DNA of 64,000 nucleotides from Bosea sp. ANAM02 (GCF_011764485.1 NZ_AP022849.1:628188-692187), one strand, 5' to 3'; shown: positions 16,623 through 25,734, counted from the stretch's first letter. Made by a program: numbers and translations. The notes: generated from the sequence alone by a model not told the origin.

Positions 16623-17663
16623 ATGCAGCATCGTCAAGTTTACGAGCCCGCATTCGTCGCCCTCCTGGCGCTTCTGATCTCGTCCCCGGCCTGGGCACAG
16701 GCTGGTGGAACAGCCAACACCCTCGGACAGAGTACATTCGACGCTCTGCGCGATCTGATCGGCCCGATCATGATCGCGATCTCCTTCACGGCCTTCCTTG
16801 CCGGCCTCTATCTGGTCGGGAAGGGCATTCTGAAGCTGAAGGAGGCTGCCAACTCCCGTGACGGGAGCTACGGCGCCGCGGCGACGAGCCTGATCGCAGG
16901 AACTCTGCTGATCGCTCTGCCGGAGGCTGCCGGAATGGGCATGACCTCGCTGCTTGGTGCGAACGGCATCTTCGGATCCGGAGATCTCCGGGCGGCCCGC
17001 ATCCTCGATGCTACCTCCGATGGTGGCGGCGCGGCGAGCCAGCTGAGCCAGCGCATCCTCAGCATGGTCCAGATCAAGGGCGTGGATAACTGCATCACCT
17101 CCGCAGACCCGGTTCCTTGCCTCGCCAAGAACGTCGCCAACAACGTCGTTCCCGTCGGCGTTCTCGCGGTCTTCGCGTTTGTCTTCCTGGCCGGGCTGGT
17201 CCAGCTCGCCGGCGCAATCGGGGAGCTCGCCCGTCACGAACAGAACCGCGGATCGATTCCACCGGGCTGGTGGATGAAGGTCTTCACCGCCGTCCTGATG
17301 ATGAACGGCCCGTTCCTGTTGCGCGCCGCGACGCAGTCAATCACCGGACAGACCGGGGCGATCGGCGGCAGCGGATTGATGGAGGGTGCCTCAATCCTGC
17401 GCTACTCGAACGTGGGCGGAATATTCACGCAATACGAGAGCGTTATAGGGCATATCTTTACGATCTTGACGCTTTTTGGCGCCATCGCCTTCGTCCGCGG
17501 GCTGTTCCTCATGAAGTCGGCCGCCGAAGGTCGTTCGAATTCAACACTCGGCCATGGCATCACGTTCCTCGTCGCGGGTGTGCTTCTGGCCAACAGCAAG
17601 GTCTCGACCTGCATCATCATGAACACGATGATGGGCAGCGGCTTCGGCTTCTGCAGCGCCTGA
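16623..17663 (+). CDS. Fused double DotE/IcmD-like membrane protein
   Basis: A 346-residue protein: signal peptide (cleavage after AWAQA near residue 26), a first module at about 40-100 (IGPIMIAISFTAFLAGLYLV followed by GKGILKLKEA, then a helix with LLIALPEAAG), a connector with two cysteines, a central membrane helix at about 175-195, and a second similar module at about 265-340 (VIGHIFTILTLFGAIAFVRG, LFLMKSA, helix, LANSKV). The same layout is split between small separate proteins (IcmC, IcmD, IcmV) in Legionella, so this looks like a natural fusion. It follows the icmD-like gene by 36 bp on the same strand. Confidence 0.65.
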   Translation: MQHRQVYEPAFVALLALLISSPAWAQAGGTANTLGQSTFDALRDLIGPIMIAISFTAFLAGLYLVGKGILKLKEAANSRDGSYGAAATSLIAGTLLIALPEAAGMGMTSLLGANGIFGSGDLRAARILDATSDGGGAASQLSQRILSMVQIKGVDNCITSADPVPCLAKNVANNVVPVGVLAVFAFVFLAGLVQLAGAIGELARHEQNRGSIPPGWWMKVFTAVLMMNGPFLLRAATQSITGQTGAIGGSGLMEGASILRYSNVGGIFTQYESVIGHIFTILTLFGAIAFVRGLFLMKSAAEGRSNSTLGHGITFLVAGVLLANSKVSTCIIMNTMMGSGFGFCSA

Positions 17664-17666
17664 TCG

Positions 17667-18071
17667 CTATCTGTCAGGATCCGCGACGGAGACGATCCGT
17701 CGCCACGCTCGGCCGAGCACGCTGATCATCGCGACCGCGTTCGTCAGGTTGTCGACATCGCAGGCCGCGACGGTTCCCATGGAACGTCCTCTCCAAGGCG
17801 CAATCTTGACCTGGAGACTGTTGTCCTCCCAGCTCAGCTGCAAGTCGAGGGTTGAACGCGATGGCACCGAGCAGCGAACCGACACCCCGTCGACCATGAC
17901 GTAGATCGGACCTCTATCGCGCACGAGACCGTGCATCTCCCTGGGAATGTGCTGGACAACGTCCTCCAGGGCTTCACCAATAGCGGCGCGCTGACGTGCG
18001 GCATCCACCGAAGTCCCGAAGACGGCCGCAAAGGCGTCGTCCAGCAGAACCTCAGTGGTCAGCCGTGCCAT
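17667..18071 (-). CDS. Hypothetical protein
   Basis: A 134-residue soluble protein, no family recognised. It lies 2 bp after the stop of the upstream gene (18074-18733), so the two form a minus-strand unit that runs tail-to-tail against the double DotE/IcmD-like gene with a 3-bp gap. Confidence 0.6.
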   Translation of the reverse strand: MARLTTEVLLDDAFAAVFGTSVDAARQRAAIGEALEDVVQHIPREMHGLVRDRGPIYVMVDGVSVRCSVPSRSTLDLQLSWEDNSLQVKIAPWRGRSMGTVAACDVDNLTNAVAMISVLGRAWRRIVSVADPDR

Positions 18072-18073
18072 GG

Positions 18074-18733
18074 TCAGGCCGCGTCGGTGAAGCTTCGCAG
18101 ATCGAGGACGGAAGCGACATTAGCCTGGTGATCCCCAGTCTGCTCGCATTCCATCTCGTCGATCACATCCAATCCCGCCTCCTGGATCGCTACGGCAAGG
18201 ACCGCAGCGGCCGTCGGGCGGCGGATCACACCAGCGAAGGGATAGGTCACATCCACCGCCCAGTGGTCGCCGGCGGCGTCGCTCTCCACCTTCGAGGGAG
18301 TACCGGCGGTCATTCCCGAGGCGGCCGCCGTCTCGTGAAGCACGCGCGCAACGTCGTCCGGCGACGTTCCCGCAGTTGCCACGTAGCCGGCGAAGCCCGA
18401 CAGCCTGGAGATCACCTGGTACCCAAGCGCGGCCAGTATCGATTCGACCGGCACGCGGCCCGGCCGCGAGAACTCGTTCCCGCAGGGCAGCTTCACGAGG
18501 AGCCTGACTGGCGCCGGGCCGAACGCGGCTCGCCCGAGGAGGACTAGAGCATCCTCGAGGCCAGCAGCCATTGCTGCCAGGGGCGCATCGCCAGCGGGCC
18601 CGACTGGGCCGGTCACATGCCACGCCGTCCGTTCGCCCGTCACGAGGGCGAGCCTGAACCGCCCGCGCACTCCGCGAGCCGTCAGAAGGCCGTCCTCATC
18701 GAGGACAATGATGGAATCGAAGACGTGGGTCAT
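18074..18733 (-). CDS. Hypothetical protein
   Basis: A 219-residue protein, possibly two alpha/beta domains. Residues 1-110 faintly resemble an RNase H-like fold (SIIVLDEDGLLTARG, then a GxxxALVLL helix and VRLLVKLP), but no catalytic acidic set can be assigned with confidence. First gene of a two-gene unit. Lies downstream of the terminator at 18848-18874, so it needs its own promoter in 18734-18847, where I see no dyad. Confidence 0.6.
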   Translation of the reverse strand: MTHVFDSIIVLDEDGLLTARGVRGRFRLALVTGERTAWHVTGPVGPAGDAPLAAMAAGLEDALVLLGRAAFGPAPVRLLVKLPCGNEFSRPGRVPVESILAALGYQVISRLSGFAGYVATAGTSPDDVARVLHETAAASGMTAGTPSKVESDAAGDHWAVDVTYPFAGVIRRPTAAAVLAVAIQEAGLDVIDEMECEQTGDHQANVASVLDLRSFTDAA

Positions 18734-18843
18734 GGGGTAGGCCGATCGCTAGTCACAACGGATAGATCGGGCCATTCGACCGGAGGGTCAATTAGCTGGA
18801 GGAACGCTGACCGCCAGAACGGTGGATGAGCAGACCCCCAACG

Positions 18844-18874
18844 GAAAAGAGCGGGAAGCCAGGCTTCCCGCTCT
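18844..18874 (-). terminator. Rho-independent terminator of the DnaA-like gene
   Basis: A perfect 13-bp inverted repeat (18848-18860 and 18862-18874, arm AGAGCGGGAAGCC) is followed on the minus strand by TTTT. It lies about 30 bp after the minus-strand stop of the DnaA-like gene. Confidence 0.8.
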
Positions 18875-18903
18875 CGGTCGACGAATTTGGTGGAAATGAC
18901 CGG

Positions 18904-19680
18904 TCAGGCCTGAAGTTCGACGGCGTCGGAGGCATCCGACTCCAGACCGGAAGCCGCCGGCGTGACGGTCGATGTGGCGAATTCCTGGGTGATCTTGTCG
19001 ACGGCGGCGCGCAGATCGGCATCGCCTTCGAGAAGGGTCTTGATCTTGCGGATGGCATGGATGGCGGTGGTGTGATCACGACCTCCGAAGCGACGGCCGA
19101 TCTCGCCGGTCGACTTTTCGAGGAGGGAGCGCGAGAGGTACATCGCGACCTGCCGCGGCATGATCAGCTTGAGCGCGCGGCTCTCGGAGATGATGTCGGT
19201 GCGCGAGACACCGTAGTGACGTCCGACGATCGACTGAAGGACGGCGACGGTCCGGGGCTGCGGGCCTTCCGGGGCCGGCGGCGGAACATAGTCCGGCTTC
19301 TGGACCTCGGCGAAGACGGAGACGGGAGCGCGGCGCTTGGCGGTGGCGCTGAGATCGACGATCGGTGCCTTGGGGGGCTGGTTCATCCCGCCGCGAACGA
19401 CGACACCGACGGAAACCACATCTTCACGCTGCTCGCGCAGGCACTCGGTGATAATGCCGATGTAATTCGTCAGAACGTGGTGGGCGAGGAACTTGGTCGA
19501 TGTCGACAGGGCGACAATGCCGCCGTTGAACGATTCGAAGGAGAGCTGGCGGAGGAAGTGGGCATAGATCTGAGCGCCAGCGCGCTGCTCGATCGCCTTC
19601 GTGGCCAGGCGCCACGCAACATCCATGGGGACCTGCGAGGCAGCAGGAGCGGAGCACTGAACCGAAGACTGAACCAACAT
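18904..19680 (-). CDS. DnaA-like protein with domains I and IV but no AAA+ ATPase
   Basis: A 258-residue protein. Residues about 20-95 look like DnaA domain I (W...LATKAIEQRAG.QIYAHFLRQL, then LSTSTKFLAHHVLTNY), the part that self-associates and binds the helicase. Residues 96-145 are a Pro-rich linker. Residues about 146-220 are DnaA domain IV, the DnaA-box-binding helix-turn-helix, including the signature GGRDHTTAIHAIRKI (199-213). Domain III, with Walker A and B, is entirely missing, whereas a normal DnaA has about 450 residues. It could bind DnaA boxes as a regulator or competitor of initiation but cannot hydrolyse ATP by itself. ATG at 19680; 19626 is an alternative. The gene has its own terminator. 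Confidence 0.85.
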   Translation of the reverse strand: MLVQSSVQCSAPAASQVPMDVAWRLATKAIEQRAGAQIYAHFLRQLSFESFNGGIVALSTSTKFLAHHVLTNYIGIITECLREQREDVVSVGVVVRGGMNQPPKAPIVDLSATAKRRAPVSVFAEVQKPDYVPPPAPEGPQPRTVAVLQSIVGRHYGVSRTDIISESRALKLIMPRQVAMYLSRSLLEKSTGEIGRRFGGRDHTTAIHAIRKIKTLLEGDADLRAAVDKITQEFATSTVTPAASGLESDASDAVELQA

Positions 19681-19725
19681 GACGAACCACCAAAACGTTG
19701 ACCGTGAAAGCACCAAACCATGCCG

Positions 19726-19823
19726 GTCCTTGGGCGTCAACAGGATTGCGCATTTAATCCTTAACAGCGCAAGGATCGTTGCTGAGAAGCCACAACAGTC
19801 CTTACGCGAGCCAGTTATTCCTT
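19726..19823 (-). promoter_or_regulatory. AAGGAT-N10-ATCCTT dyad, site 5, with phased half-sites
   Basis: CAGGAT-N10-ATCCTT at 19741-19762 (11 of 12). The same 100 bp also holds GTCCTT (19726), AAGGAT (19771), GTCCTT (19798) and TTCCTT (19818). The steps between the TCCTT words are 31, 41 and 20 bp, that is close to whole helical turns. Lies upstream of the DnaA-like gene, so it may control a replication function. Confidence 0.5.
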
Positions 19824-20127
19824 ATCGCGCGAGCGGCACGGCCGTTCTCATCAGGGAGTCGAAGGACACCATCGCCGGCGCGAGATAACAGAAGCCAATC
19901 CCCAACGCGAAAATGGGCAACCCGATGAGGAAATAGGCTGCAATCTTGCCCAGAAGCGTCGCATTTTCCAGGCTCGCCGCGGTTGCCCCCGCAATTCCCG
20001 AAGCGAGCACCCCCGCCAGAAGTAGCCCGATCGGCGGAACACCCAGCACGGCCTCCGGCACGGAAGCGAGCAGAACCAGGGTACGATCAAGGAATGATTC
20101 GAGCGCATTCATGGATTGAAGGTTCAT
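19822..20127 (-). CDS. Small two-helix membrane protein
   Basis: A 101-residue protein with hydrophobic segments at about 30-52 and 62-90, no family recognised. The ATG at 20127 has AAGGAATA 8 bp upstream; the ATG at 20112 has no ribosome site. It starts 5 bp after the SMC stop and is probably the last gene of the thioredoxin-smc unit. Dot/Icm small membrane proteins look similar in outline, but there is no motif to prove it. Confidence 0.6.
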   Translation of the reverse strand: MNLQSMNALESFLDRTLVLLASVPEAVLGVPPIGLLLAGVLASGIAGATAASLENATLLGKIAAYFLIGLPIFALGIGFCYLAPAMVSFDSLMRTAVPLAR

Positions 20128-20132
20128 TCCTT
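20111..20132 (-). promoter_or_regulatory. AAGGAT-N10-ATCCTT dyad, site 6
   Basis: ATGGAT-N10-TTCCTT on the plus strand, 10 of 12. It covers the start codon region of the small membrane protein, so part of the match may reflect the ATG and its ribosome site rather than an operator. Confidence 0.25.
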
Positions 20133-23100
20133 TATTCCTTCGCGAATTCGACAGCTCGGTCGAGATCGACGCGGGTCACGCTCGATACGCCCCGTTCTGC
20201 CATCGTCACCCCGTACAGGCGGTTCATTCGCGCCATCGTAAGCGGCCGGTGCGTGACAACGAGGAAGCGTGTCGCGTCGTTTTGCGCCATCTGCTCGATG
20301 AGGCGGCAGAGCCGGTCCGTGTTGGCGTCATCGAGCGGGGCATCGACCTCATCGAGGACGCAGATTGGTGCCGGGTTAGACAGGAACGCCGCGAAAACCA
20401 GCGCCATAGCCGTCAGAGCTTGCTCACCGCCGGAGAGCAACGACAGGACCTGCAGGCGCTTGCCCGGGGGCGAAGCGAGGATCTCCAGGCCAGCAGAGAG
20501 GATGTCTTCCGATCCCACCAGCTTGAGCTGCGCCTCGCCGCCGCCGAACAGGCGAACGAAGAGCTCGCCAAAATGGCGATCGATCAACTGGAAGGCCGCC
20601 TGGAGCCGTACCCGCGCCTCATTCTCGATCTCAGTGATCTGCTCGCGCAGCTTGCCGATCGTGTCCCGCAGCTCCGAGCGCGCGCGCTCCATGTCGCCCA
20701 GGCGCTTCTCCTGATCTGCCAGCTCCTGTTCCGCCAGGAAGTTCACCGCGCCAAGCGAGTCGCGCTCACGTTCGCGCCGTGCGAGCGCCTGCTCCGCAGC
20801 GGTCTTTGCCGCCGGCATGTCCATCGGCCAGTCCGGGCGAGGGGCGATCGTTTCGAGAGCGTCGACCTCAATTTCGAACCGCTCCTTCACCTGGTCGGCA
20901 ACAACACGGCAGGTGGCTACCGCCTGCTCGATCACCGCCAGGTCCCGAGCGCGCGCCTCGCGCAGCTGGGCGAGCTTCCCCTCGGAGGCCCTGAGTTCGT
21001 TGTCCGCCTGCTCGCGGAGCCGCTCTGCCTCGTCCTGCCTGGCAATGGCCTGGTCGAGCTCTTCACGCCGCGCAGCAACCTCGGCCCGGGCGGTCTCAAC
21101 AACCTCGGCAGGGCTTTCGGGACGCTGCGCGGCATCTTCGAGAATGCGTTCGGCTTCCTCGGCCCGGGCGGTTAACTGGGAGCGATTCTCAGTTGCTTCG
21201 CCCAGACGTCTGCGCCAATCGGCTTCTTGCGAGATGATGGCGCGGAACCGCTGCTCGCGGAACGCGTGCGCCGCACGGAGCTTCTCGAATTGCGCTCGCG
21301 TTGCCTGCTCCTCGCGCCGGGCGGCGTCGAGTTTTCGGCGAGCTTCCTCCAAGCGGCGCGAGGCCTCGTCATCTGCGGGGATCTCGGCTACCGCCTGGTT
21401 CGAGGCGAGGAGCTGCTCCGAGGCGTCCGCGCGCTCCTGGCGGGCGCGGGCGACTTCGCTTTCGATGATCACGACACGGCTCTTGCGCTGCTCTGCGAGC
21501 TTGGCGCGCACAGCGAGGGCCTCCCGCAAGCGGACGAGATCGTCGAACAGTTGGCGCGACATTCTCCGGGCCTGGTCAGCAAGGGCGCGCGAACGCTCCA
21601 GCTTCTCGAATGCGGCCTTCTTCTCGGCGTGAGCAACGTCGAGCTCGGAGGCGATCACATCCGCCTGCGAGCGCAGCTCGCGCAGACGGTTTGCCCGCTT
21701 GAGGCTTTCCGACCCTGCACTCGCTCGTCCACGGCCGCGCAGACCATCCCACCGCGCGAAGGCTCCGCTTGGGGAGACCAGTATCTCGCCGGCGGACAGC
21801 ATGTGCGCCCGCCCGAACACATCGTCGTCGCTCTCGCAAATCTCGACATGTGCCAACGCGGTTCGGAGCTCGGCCACGCCGCTCACCTGATCAGCGAGAC
21901 CACCAGAGCGATCGCCAGCGACACCTTCCCACCAGGTCTGCTCGCTCGGGTCCGTTCCTGCATCCAGGCCATCGCCAAGCGCCGAGGCGATGGCCATCTC
22001 CATGCCAGCGGGAACGGTCAGGCGCCCGGACACGGGGTCTTCAGATGGCGAGTTGCTGCCGACTGCCTCCAGACCCTTGATCTCGGCCGCTACCGTCGTT
22101 GCCTTGCCATTCAGGGCGCGCAGCCGCGCATCCGCTTCGGCTTCATGGTCCTTGGCCTGTACCAGCGCCGCCTCGCATTCGACGAGTGCGGCCTCGGCTT
22201 CCCGGGCCGCGACCTCCGCCGTTTCGACGGCCTCGGCGATCGCAGCGTCCTCGGCATCTTCGGACAGGTCGCCCCGCGCGGCCTGAAGCTTCAGTTCCGC
22301 GTCCGAAAGCCGACGCTCGACCACTTCGAGCCGACGCGCGGCCTCATCACGCTGCCGAATTGCAGCGGCGCGGGTTGCCTGCCGGGTCGCGGCCTCGGCG
22401 GCGAGATCGGAAACTTCGGTCTCGACCAAGCGGGCGAAGTCCTGCGCCGCTTCTGTCGCGTTCGAAGCCTGCTCGATTGCTTCCGGTGCCTCTGCGGATT
22501 CGACAGCCAGTTCCTCGCGCTCGGAGGACAGGGCCTCAACGGTCCGCGAGGCTTCAGCCATCTGGTCGTCGACGCGCTTGCGATCGACTGCGATCTCCAT
22601 GACCCGTCGCCGAGCGTCCTGTAGCTCCTGAACAAGGCGCGCGGCTTCGTTCTCGATCCCTTCGAGCCGAGCAGCGGAGCGCGCAAACGCGGTCTCGGCG
22701 AGCGCGCGCGCGTCGCGCGCCGGGCTCACCTTCGAAAGGGCTTCGTCGCGGCTACGCTCGCTGGCCCGCACGCCGAGGATAGCCCCTTCGACGCGCTGGT
22801 CAGCTTCCGCATGATTTGCCCGGGCCAGGCTCTCGGCCCGCTCCGCATCCATGACCCGAAGATGCATCAGGTGGGCCGCGGAATCTCGAACCAGTCCATC
22901 GATCTCCCGCCGGCGCTGGACCTGGCGCGCCTGACGACGAAGCGACGCCACGAGCTCGTTCGATTGAACCAGCGCGTCATCGGCGCGGGCGAGGTTCGCT
23001 TCCGTCTGATTGAGACGCAGATCCGCTTCATGGCGGCGCGACGACAGGCCGGACACGCCGGCAGCCTCTTCGAGGACGATGCGACGGTCGGACGGTTTGT

Positions 23101-23665
23101 CCTGGATCAGCTTGTTGACCCGGCCCTGGCTGACGATCGCCGGCGAGGTAGCGCCTGCGGCGTTATCCGCGAAAAGGATCTGCACGTCCTTCTGGCGTGC
23201 TGGCTTTCCATTGACGCGATAGCTCGTGCCCTGGCCACGGTCGATCCGTCGGGAGACCTCCAGCCGGTCGGTTTCGTTGAACTCGGGCGTTGCCGTGCGG
23301 CCGGCATTATCGAGGCTCAGCACCACCTCAGCGACGGAGCGCGCACTGCGGCGCTCACTGCCAGCGAAGATGACGTCATCCATGCCGTCGCCGCGCATGT
23401 TGCGCGCAGAACGCTCGCCGAGCGCCCAGCGGAGCGCTTCGAGCAGATTGGATTTCCCGCACCCGTTGGGACCAACGACGCCCGTGATCCCGGTTTCGAT
23501 CGGCAGATCCACGCGGTCGGCAAAGCTTTTGAAGCCGTCGATCCGGAGACCTTCGAATTTCAGCGGCCGACGCTGCGCGCTCGACACGCGCGGGGTTTCG
23601 GCCGACGGCGTGGCCGTCGGCTCCCCCTGCGTTGCCGCTTCGTGGACCGCGAGATCGTCGTTCAT
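20132..23665 (-). CDS. smc: SMC chromosome-segregation ATPase
   Basis: A 1177-residue full-length SMC. Head part 1 has FKSFAD and Walker A GPNGCGKSN (residues 65-73). Two long coiled coils flank a hinge at about 560-640. Head part 2 has the ABC signature LLSGGEQAL, Walker B VLDEVDAPLDD and the switch HRP. SMC dimers with ScpA and ScpB extrude DNA loops and help segregation. The start overlaps the stop of the thioredoxin gene (ATGA). A second smc is unusual on an accessory replicon. The hinge sequence looks irregular, but all head motifs are intact, so it should be an active ATPase. The scpB at 10974 is the likely partner. Confidence 0.95.
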   Translation of the reverse strand: MNDDLAVHEAATQGEPTATPSAETPRVSSAQRRPLKFEGLRIDGFKSFADRVDLPIETGITGVVGPNGCGKSNLLEALRWALGERSARNMRGDGMDDVIFAGSERRSARSVAEVVLSLDNAGRTATPEFNETDRLEVSRRIDRGQGTSYRVNGKPARQKDVQILFADNAAGATSPAIVSQGRVNKLIQDKPSDRRIVLEEAAGVSGLSSRRHEADLRLNQTEANLARADDALVQSNELVASLRRQARQVQRRREIDGLVRDSAAHLMHLRVMDAERAESLARANHAEADQRVEGAILGVRASERSRDEALSKVSPARDARALAETAFARSAARLEGIENEAARLVQELQDARRRVMEIAVDRKRVDDQMAEASRTVEALSSEREELAVESAEAPEAIEQASNATEAAQDFARLVETEVSDLAAEAATRQATRAAAIRQRDEAARRLEVVERRLSDAELKLQAARGDLSEDAEDAAIAEAVETAEVAAREAEAALVECEAALVQAKDHEAEADARLRALNGKATTVAAEIKGLEAVGSNSPSEDPVSGRLTVPAGMEMAIASALGDGLDAGTDPSEQTWWEGVAGDRSGGLADQVSGVAELRTALAHVEICESDDDVFGRAHMLSAGEILVSPSGAFARWDGLRGRGRASAGSESLKRANRLRELRSQADVIASELDVAHAEKKAAFEKLERSRALADQARRMSRQLFDDLVRLREALAVRAKLAEQRKSRVVIIESEVARARQERADASEQLLASNQAVAEIPADDEASRRLEEARRKLDAARREEQATRAQFEKLRAAHAFREQRFRAIISQEADWRRRLGEATENRSQLTARAEEAERILEDAAQRPESPAEVVETARAEVAARREELDQAIARQDEAERLREQADNELRASEGKLAQLREARARDLAVIEQAVATCRVVADQVKERFEIEVDALETIAPRPDWPMDMPAAKTAAEQALARRERERDSLGAVNFLAEQELADQEKRLGDMERARSELRDTIGKLREQITEIENEARVRLQAAFQLIDRHFGELFVRLFGGGEAQLKLVGSEDILSAGLEILASPPGKRLQVLSLLSGGEQALTAMALVFAAFLSNPAPICVLDEVDAPLDDANTDRLCRLIEQMAQNDATRFLVVTHRPLTMARMNRLYGVTMAERGVSSVTRVDLDRAVEFAKE

Positions 23666-24447
23666 TTGCTGGCGTTTGCCGCCCGGGCCTTGTCGATGGC
23701 GGCCTGCAGACGAGGCGCCGGCACCGCGCCGCGGAAGAGACCGTCACGGCCGGCCCCGACGATCATCGTGAACGGGGTGCCATTGATCTTGGCGCGATGC
23801 GTCAGCTCCAGTGCGGTCGAAATGTGCTCGTCGAGCTCCTGGCGCACCAGCCCGCTGGCGAGCTCGGACTTCAGAACCATCACAGCTTCGGATCCGAGCA
23901 CCGTCCCGACGATCCGGTCGACGCTGTCGGTGGACAGGTTGGTCTTCTCGGCCATCAGCGCCTTGTCGAAGTCGGCGTAGCGACCCTCATGACGCCGCCA
24001 GACGAGGGATGCCATCCGGGCGGCATATTCCGAGCTCGGCGAAAGGAACGGGACGTAGCGACGGATCACCCTGAGGTCCGGATTGTCCGCGATGACCTTG
24101 TGCATGTCGGGCTCCATGCGGCGACAGAACACGCAGTTCGCATCGATCACCTCGATCAGCACGATCTTGCCCGACTTCGAGCCGAGGATTGGGGTCCATT
24201 TGCCCGGATCCGAAAGCTCGCTCGCCAGCTTGAGAACGACGTCGTCAGCCTGCTTGGCCTCCGCATCCTTCTGCCGCTCGACGTAGCTGTTGATTGCCTT
24301 GAGTACGATCTCGGGGTTGTTTTCGATCCATCGGGTCATCGCCTTGTCGAACTCCGGCCCCTCGAACGGGCCGGCCTTCGCCACCGGCGAGAGCGCCAGC
24401 GCCCCAAGAACGGTTGCGGCCATCAGACCAAGAAGCGACGCGCGCAT
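23662..24447 (-). CDS. Periplasmic DsbA/ScsC-like thioredoxin-fold protein
   Basis: A 261-residue exported thiol-disulfide protein. Signal peptide 1-25 (VAKAG), then a helical N-terminal region (about 30-75, PEIVLKAINSYVERQK) as in ScsC/Com1-type oxidoreductases, then a thioredoxin fold with active site CVFC (Cys105, Cys108) and the cis-proline loop GTPFTMI. It probably makes or isomerises disulfides in exported proteins; several secreted proteins of this window carry cysteine pairs. First gene of the unit with smc (ATGA overlap), an odd pairing of envelope and chromosome functions. Confidence 0.88.
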   Translation of the reverse strand: MRASLLGLMAATVLGALALSPVAKAGPFEGPEFDKAMTRWIENNPEIVLKAINSYVERQKDAEAKQADDVVLKLASELSDPGKWTPILGSKSGKIVLIEVIDANCVFCRRMEPDMHKVIADNPDLRVIRRYVPFLSPSSEYAARMASLVWRRHEGRYADFDKALMAEKTNLSTDSVDRIVGTVLGSEAVMVLKSELASGLVRQELDEHISTALELTHRAKINGTPFTMIVGAGRDGLFRGAVPAPRLQAAIDKARAANASK

Positions 24448-24546
24448 GGCAACTCCTGAACTTCGCTCCCATCGAAAAGACGGCAGAGCTGTGAATGGGA
24501 CAATGAGGGGTCGCGCGAGGCCGGCAAGGGCAGTCTCGCGGGGTGG

Positions 24547-25578
24547 TCAGGCGAAATGCTTGGAGAGCTTCAGGCCCTGGCCCTGATAATTGGAGCCGAG
24601 ATCCTGGCCGTAGAGCCGGTCCGGACGCTGTGCCATGGGCTCATAGACGAGCGTCGCGACACGCTGCCCGTGCTCGACCAGGAAGGGCACATCGTGGGAA
24701 CGGACTTCCAGAACAACCCGAGACCCCGCTCCGCCGGCTTCTGCGAGTCCAAACCCGCAATCCAAGTACCCGGCGTAGTGGGACCGAAGTTCCCCAACGG
24801 CCGGATCATAGGCAACCATCTCAGCCGCCTCTGCCTCCCCGACCACAACCGCCTCGGCGGACATGAGGATGTAGAATTCGTCCGGATCGAGGACGAGCTC
24901 GCGCCTGCCGGCGATCGCGGTGATCGGCTCCCAGAACTCCGAGATGGGATGTCCGCCGATCTTGGCGAGGTCGACCAGCCCGGCATGGCGCCGTGCGCGG
25001 TAGCCGATGACACCGCCGTCCTTGCCGGCAGGATCGAGATCGATGGTGACGGGAACGGTGCGGATAGGCGCAACCGGCTTGACCGAAGCCTCCCGGAAGC
25101 GAATCTGCGCGAGGCGCGCACCAGCCTGGGCGAGAACGGCGAAGGACCGAGGCACCACCTCGGCATAGAGGGGTCCGCAATAGCCCGCCGGCACATCGTC
25201 GAATGTCTCGCCGTTGTCGGTGATGACGCGCACGAAGATATCGAGACGTCCTGATGAACTCTTTGGATTGGCGCGTGCGCTCACGCCCTTCGGCAGAGTC
25301 AGCCGCTCCATCAGGGGGATGATGTGGACGCAGTTGCGCTCCAGAACCGTCGGCTTCGTGAGATCGACCTCATGGGTGGCCAAGCGCGCGACGCGATCGG
25401 CAACGGTATTGCCAGGCCCTGGAAGGAAGCTCGCTGGCAGCCGATAGGCCCGGGCGCCCAACCTCAAATCAAGGCTCGCCGGCTGAACCTGGTCGTGATC
25501 CAGCGGCAAGTCCAAGGAGATCACCCCCTCGGCAATCGCTGACGAAATTCTCTGCGAAGCCCAAATCGCGGCCGACAT
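24547..25578 (-). CDS. dcd: dCTP deaminase, long alphaproteobacterial type
   Basis: A 343-residue 2'-deoxycytidine 5'-triphosphate deaminase of the long form seen in alphaproteobacteria (two dUTPase-fold halves). It converts dCTP to dUTP, the precursor of dTTP. Visible: LDLRLGARAYRLP near the N-terminus, ANPKSSSGRLDIFVR (active-site region), CGPLYAEVVPRSFAV, YAGYLDCGFG and a C-terminal GSNYQGQGLKLSKHF tail typical of trimeric nucleotide hydrolases. With ndk and the adk remnant in this window it forms a nucleotide-supply set. The gene stands alone, 100 bp from the thioredoxin gene and head-to-head with the methyltransferase. Confidence 0.9.
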   Translation of the reverse strand: MSAAIWASQRISSAIAEGVISLDLPLDHDQVQPASLDLRLGARAYRLPASFLPGPGNTVADRVARLATHEVDLTKPTVLERNCVHIIPLMERLTLPKGVSARANPKSSSGRLDIFVRVITDNGETFDDVPAGYCGPLYAEVVPRSFAVLAQAGARLAQIRFREASVKPVAPIRTVPVTIDLDPAGKDGGVIGYRARRHAGLVDLAKIGGHPISEFWEPITAIAGRRELVLDPDEFYILMSAEAVVVGEAEAAEMVAYDPAVGELRSHYAGYLDCGFGLAEAGGAGSRVVLEVRSHDVPFLVEHGQRVATLVYEPMAQRPDRLYGQDLGSNYQGQGLKLSKHFA

Positions 25579-25659
25579 CTCGTACTCCTAACGGGCGGGA
25601 TGCCTGTGCAAATCTCCGCGCATGTTGGAACGACGATGGAGGCCATCCACGGGCAAATC

Positions 25660-25681
25660 AAGGATAGAGAATTCAATCCTT
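25660..25681 (+). promoter_or_regulatory. AAGGAT-N10-ATCCTT dyad, site 7 (perfect)
   Basis: AAGGAT-N10-ATCCTT, 12 of 12, in the divergent region between dcd and the DNA methyltransferase, about 54 bp before the methyltransferase start. Confidence 0.55.
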
Positions 25682-25734
25682 GATACTATCCACCGAACTG
25701 CCACCGATAGCAGAACCCTCCTGCGGCCAGTCGC

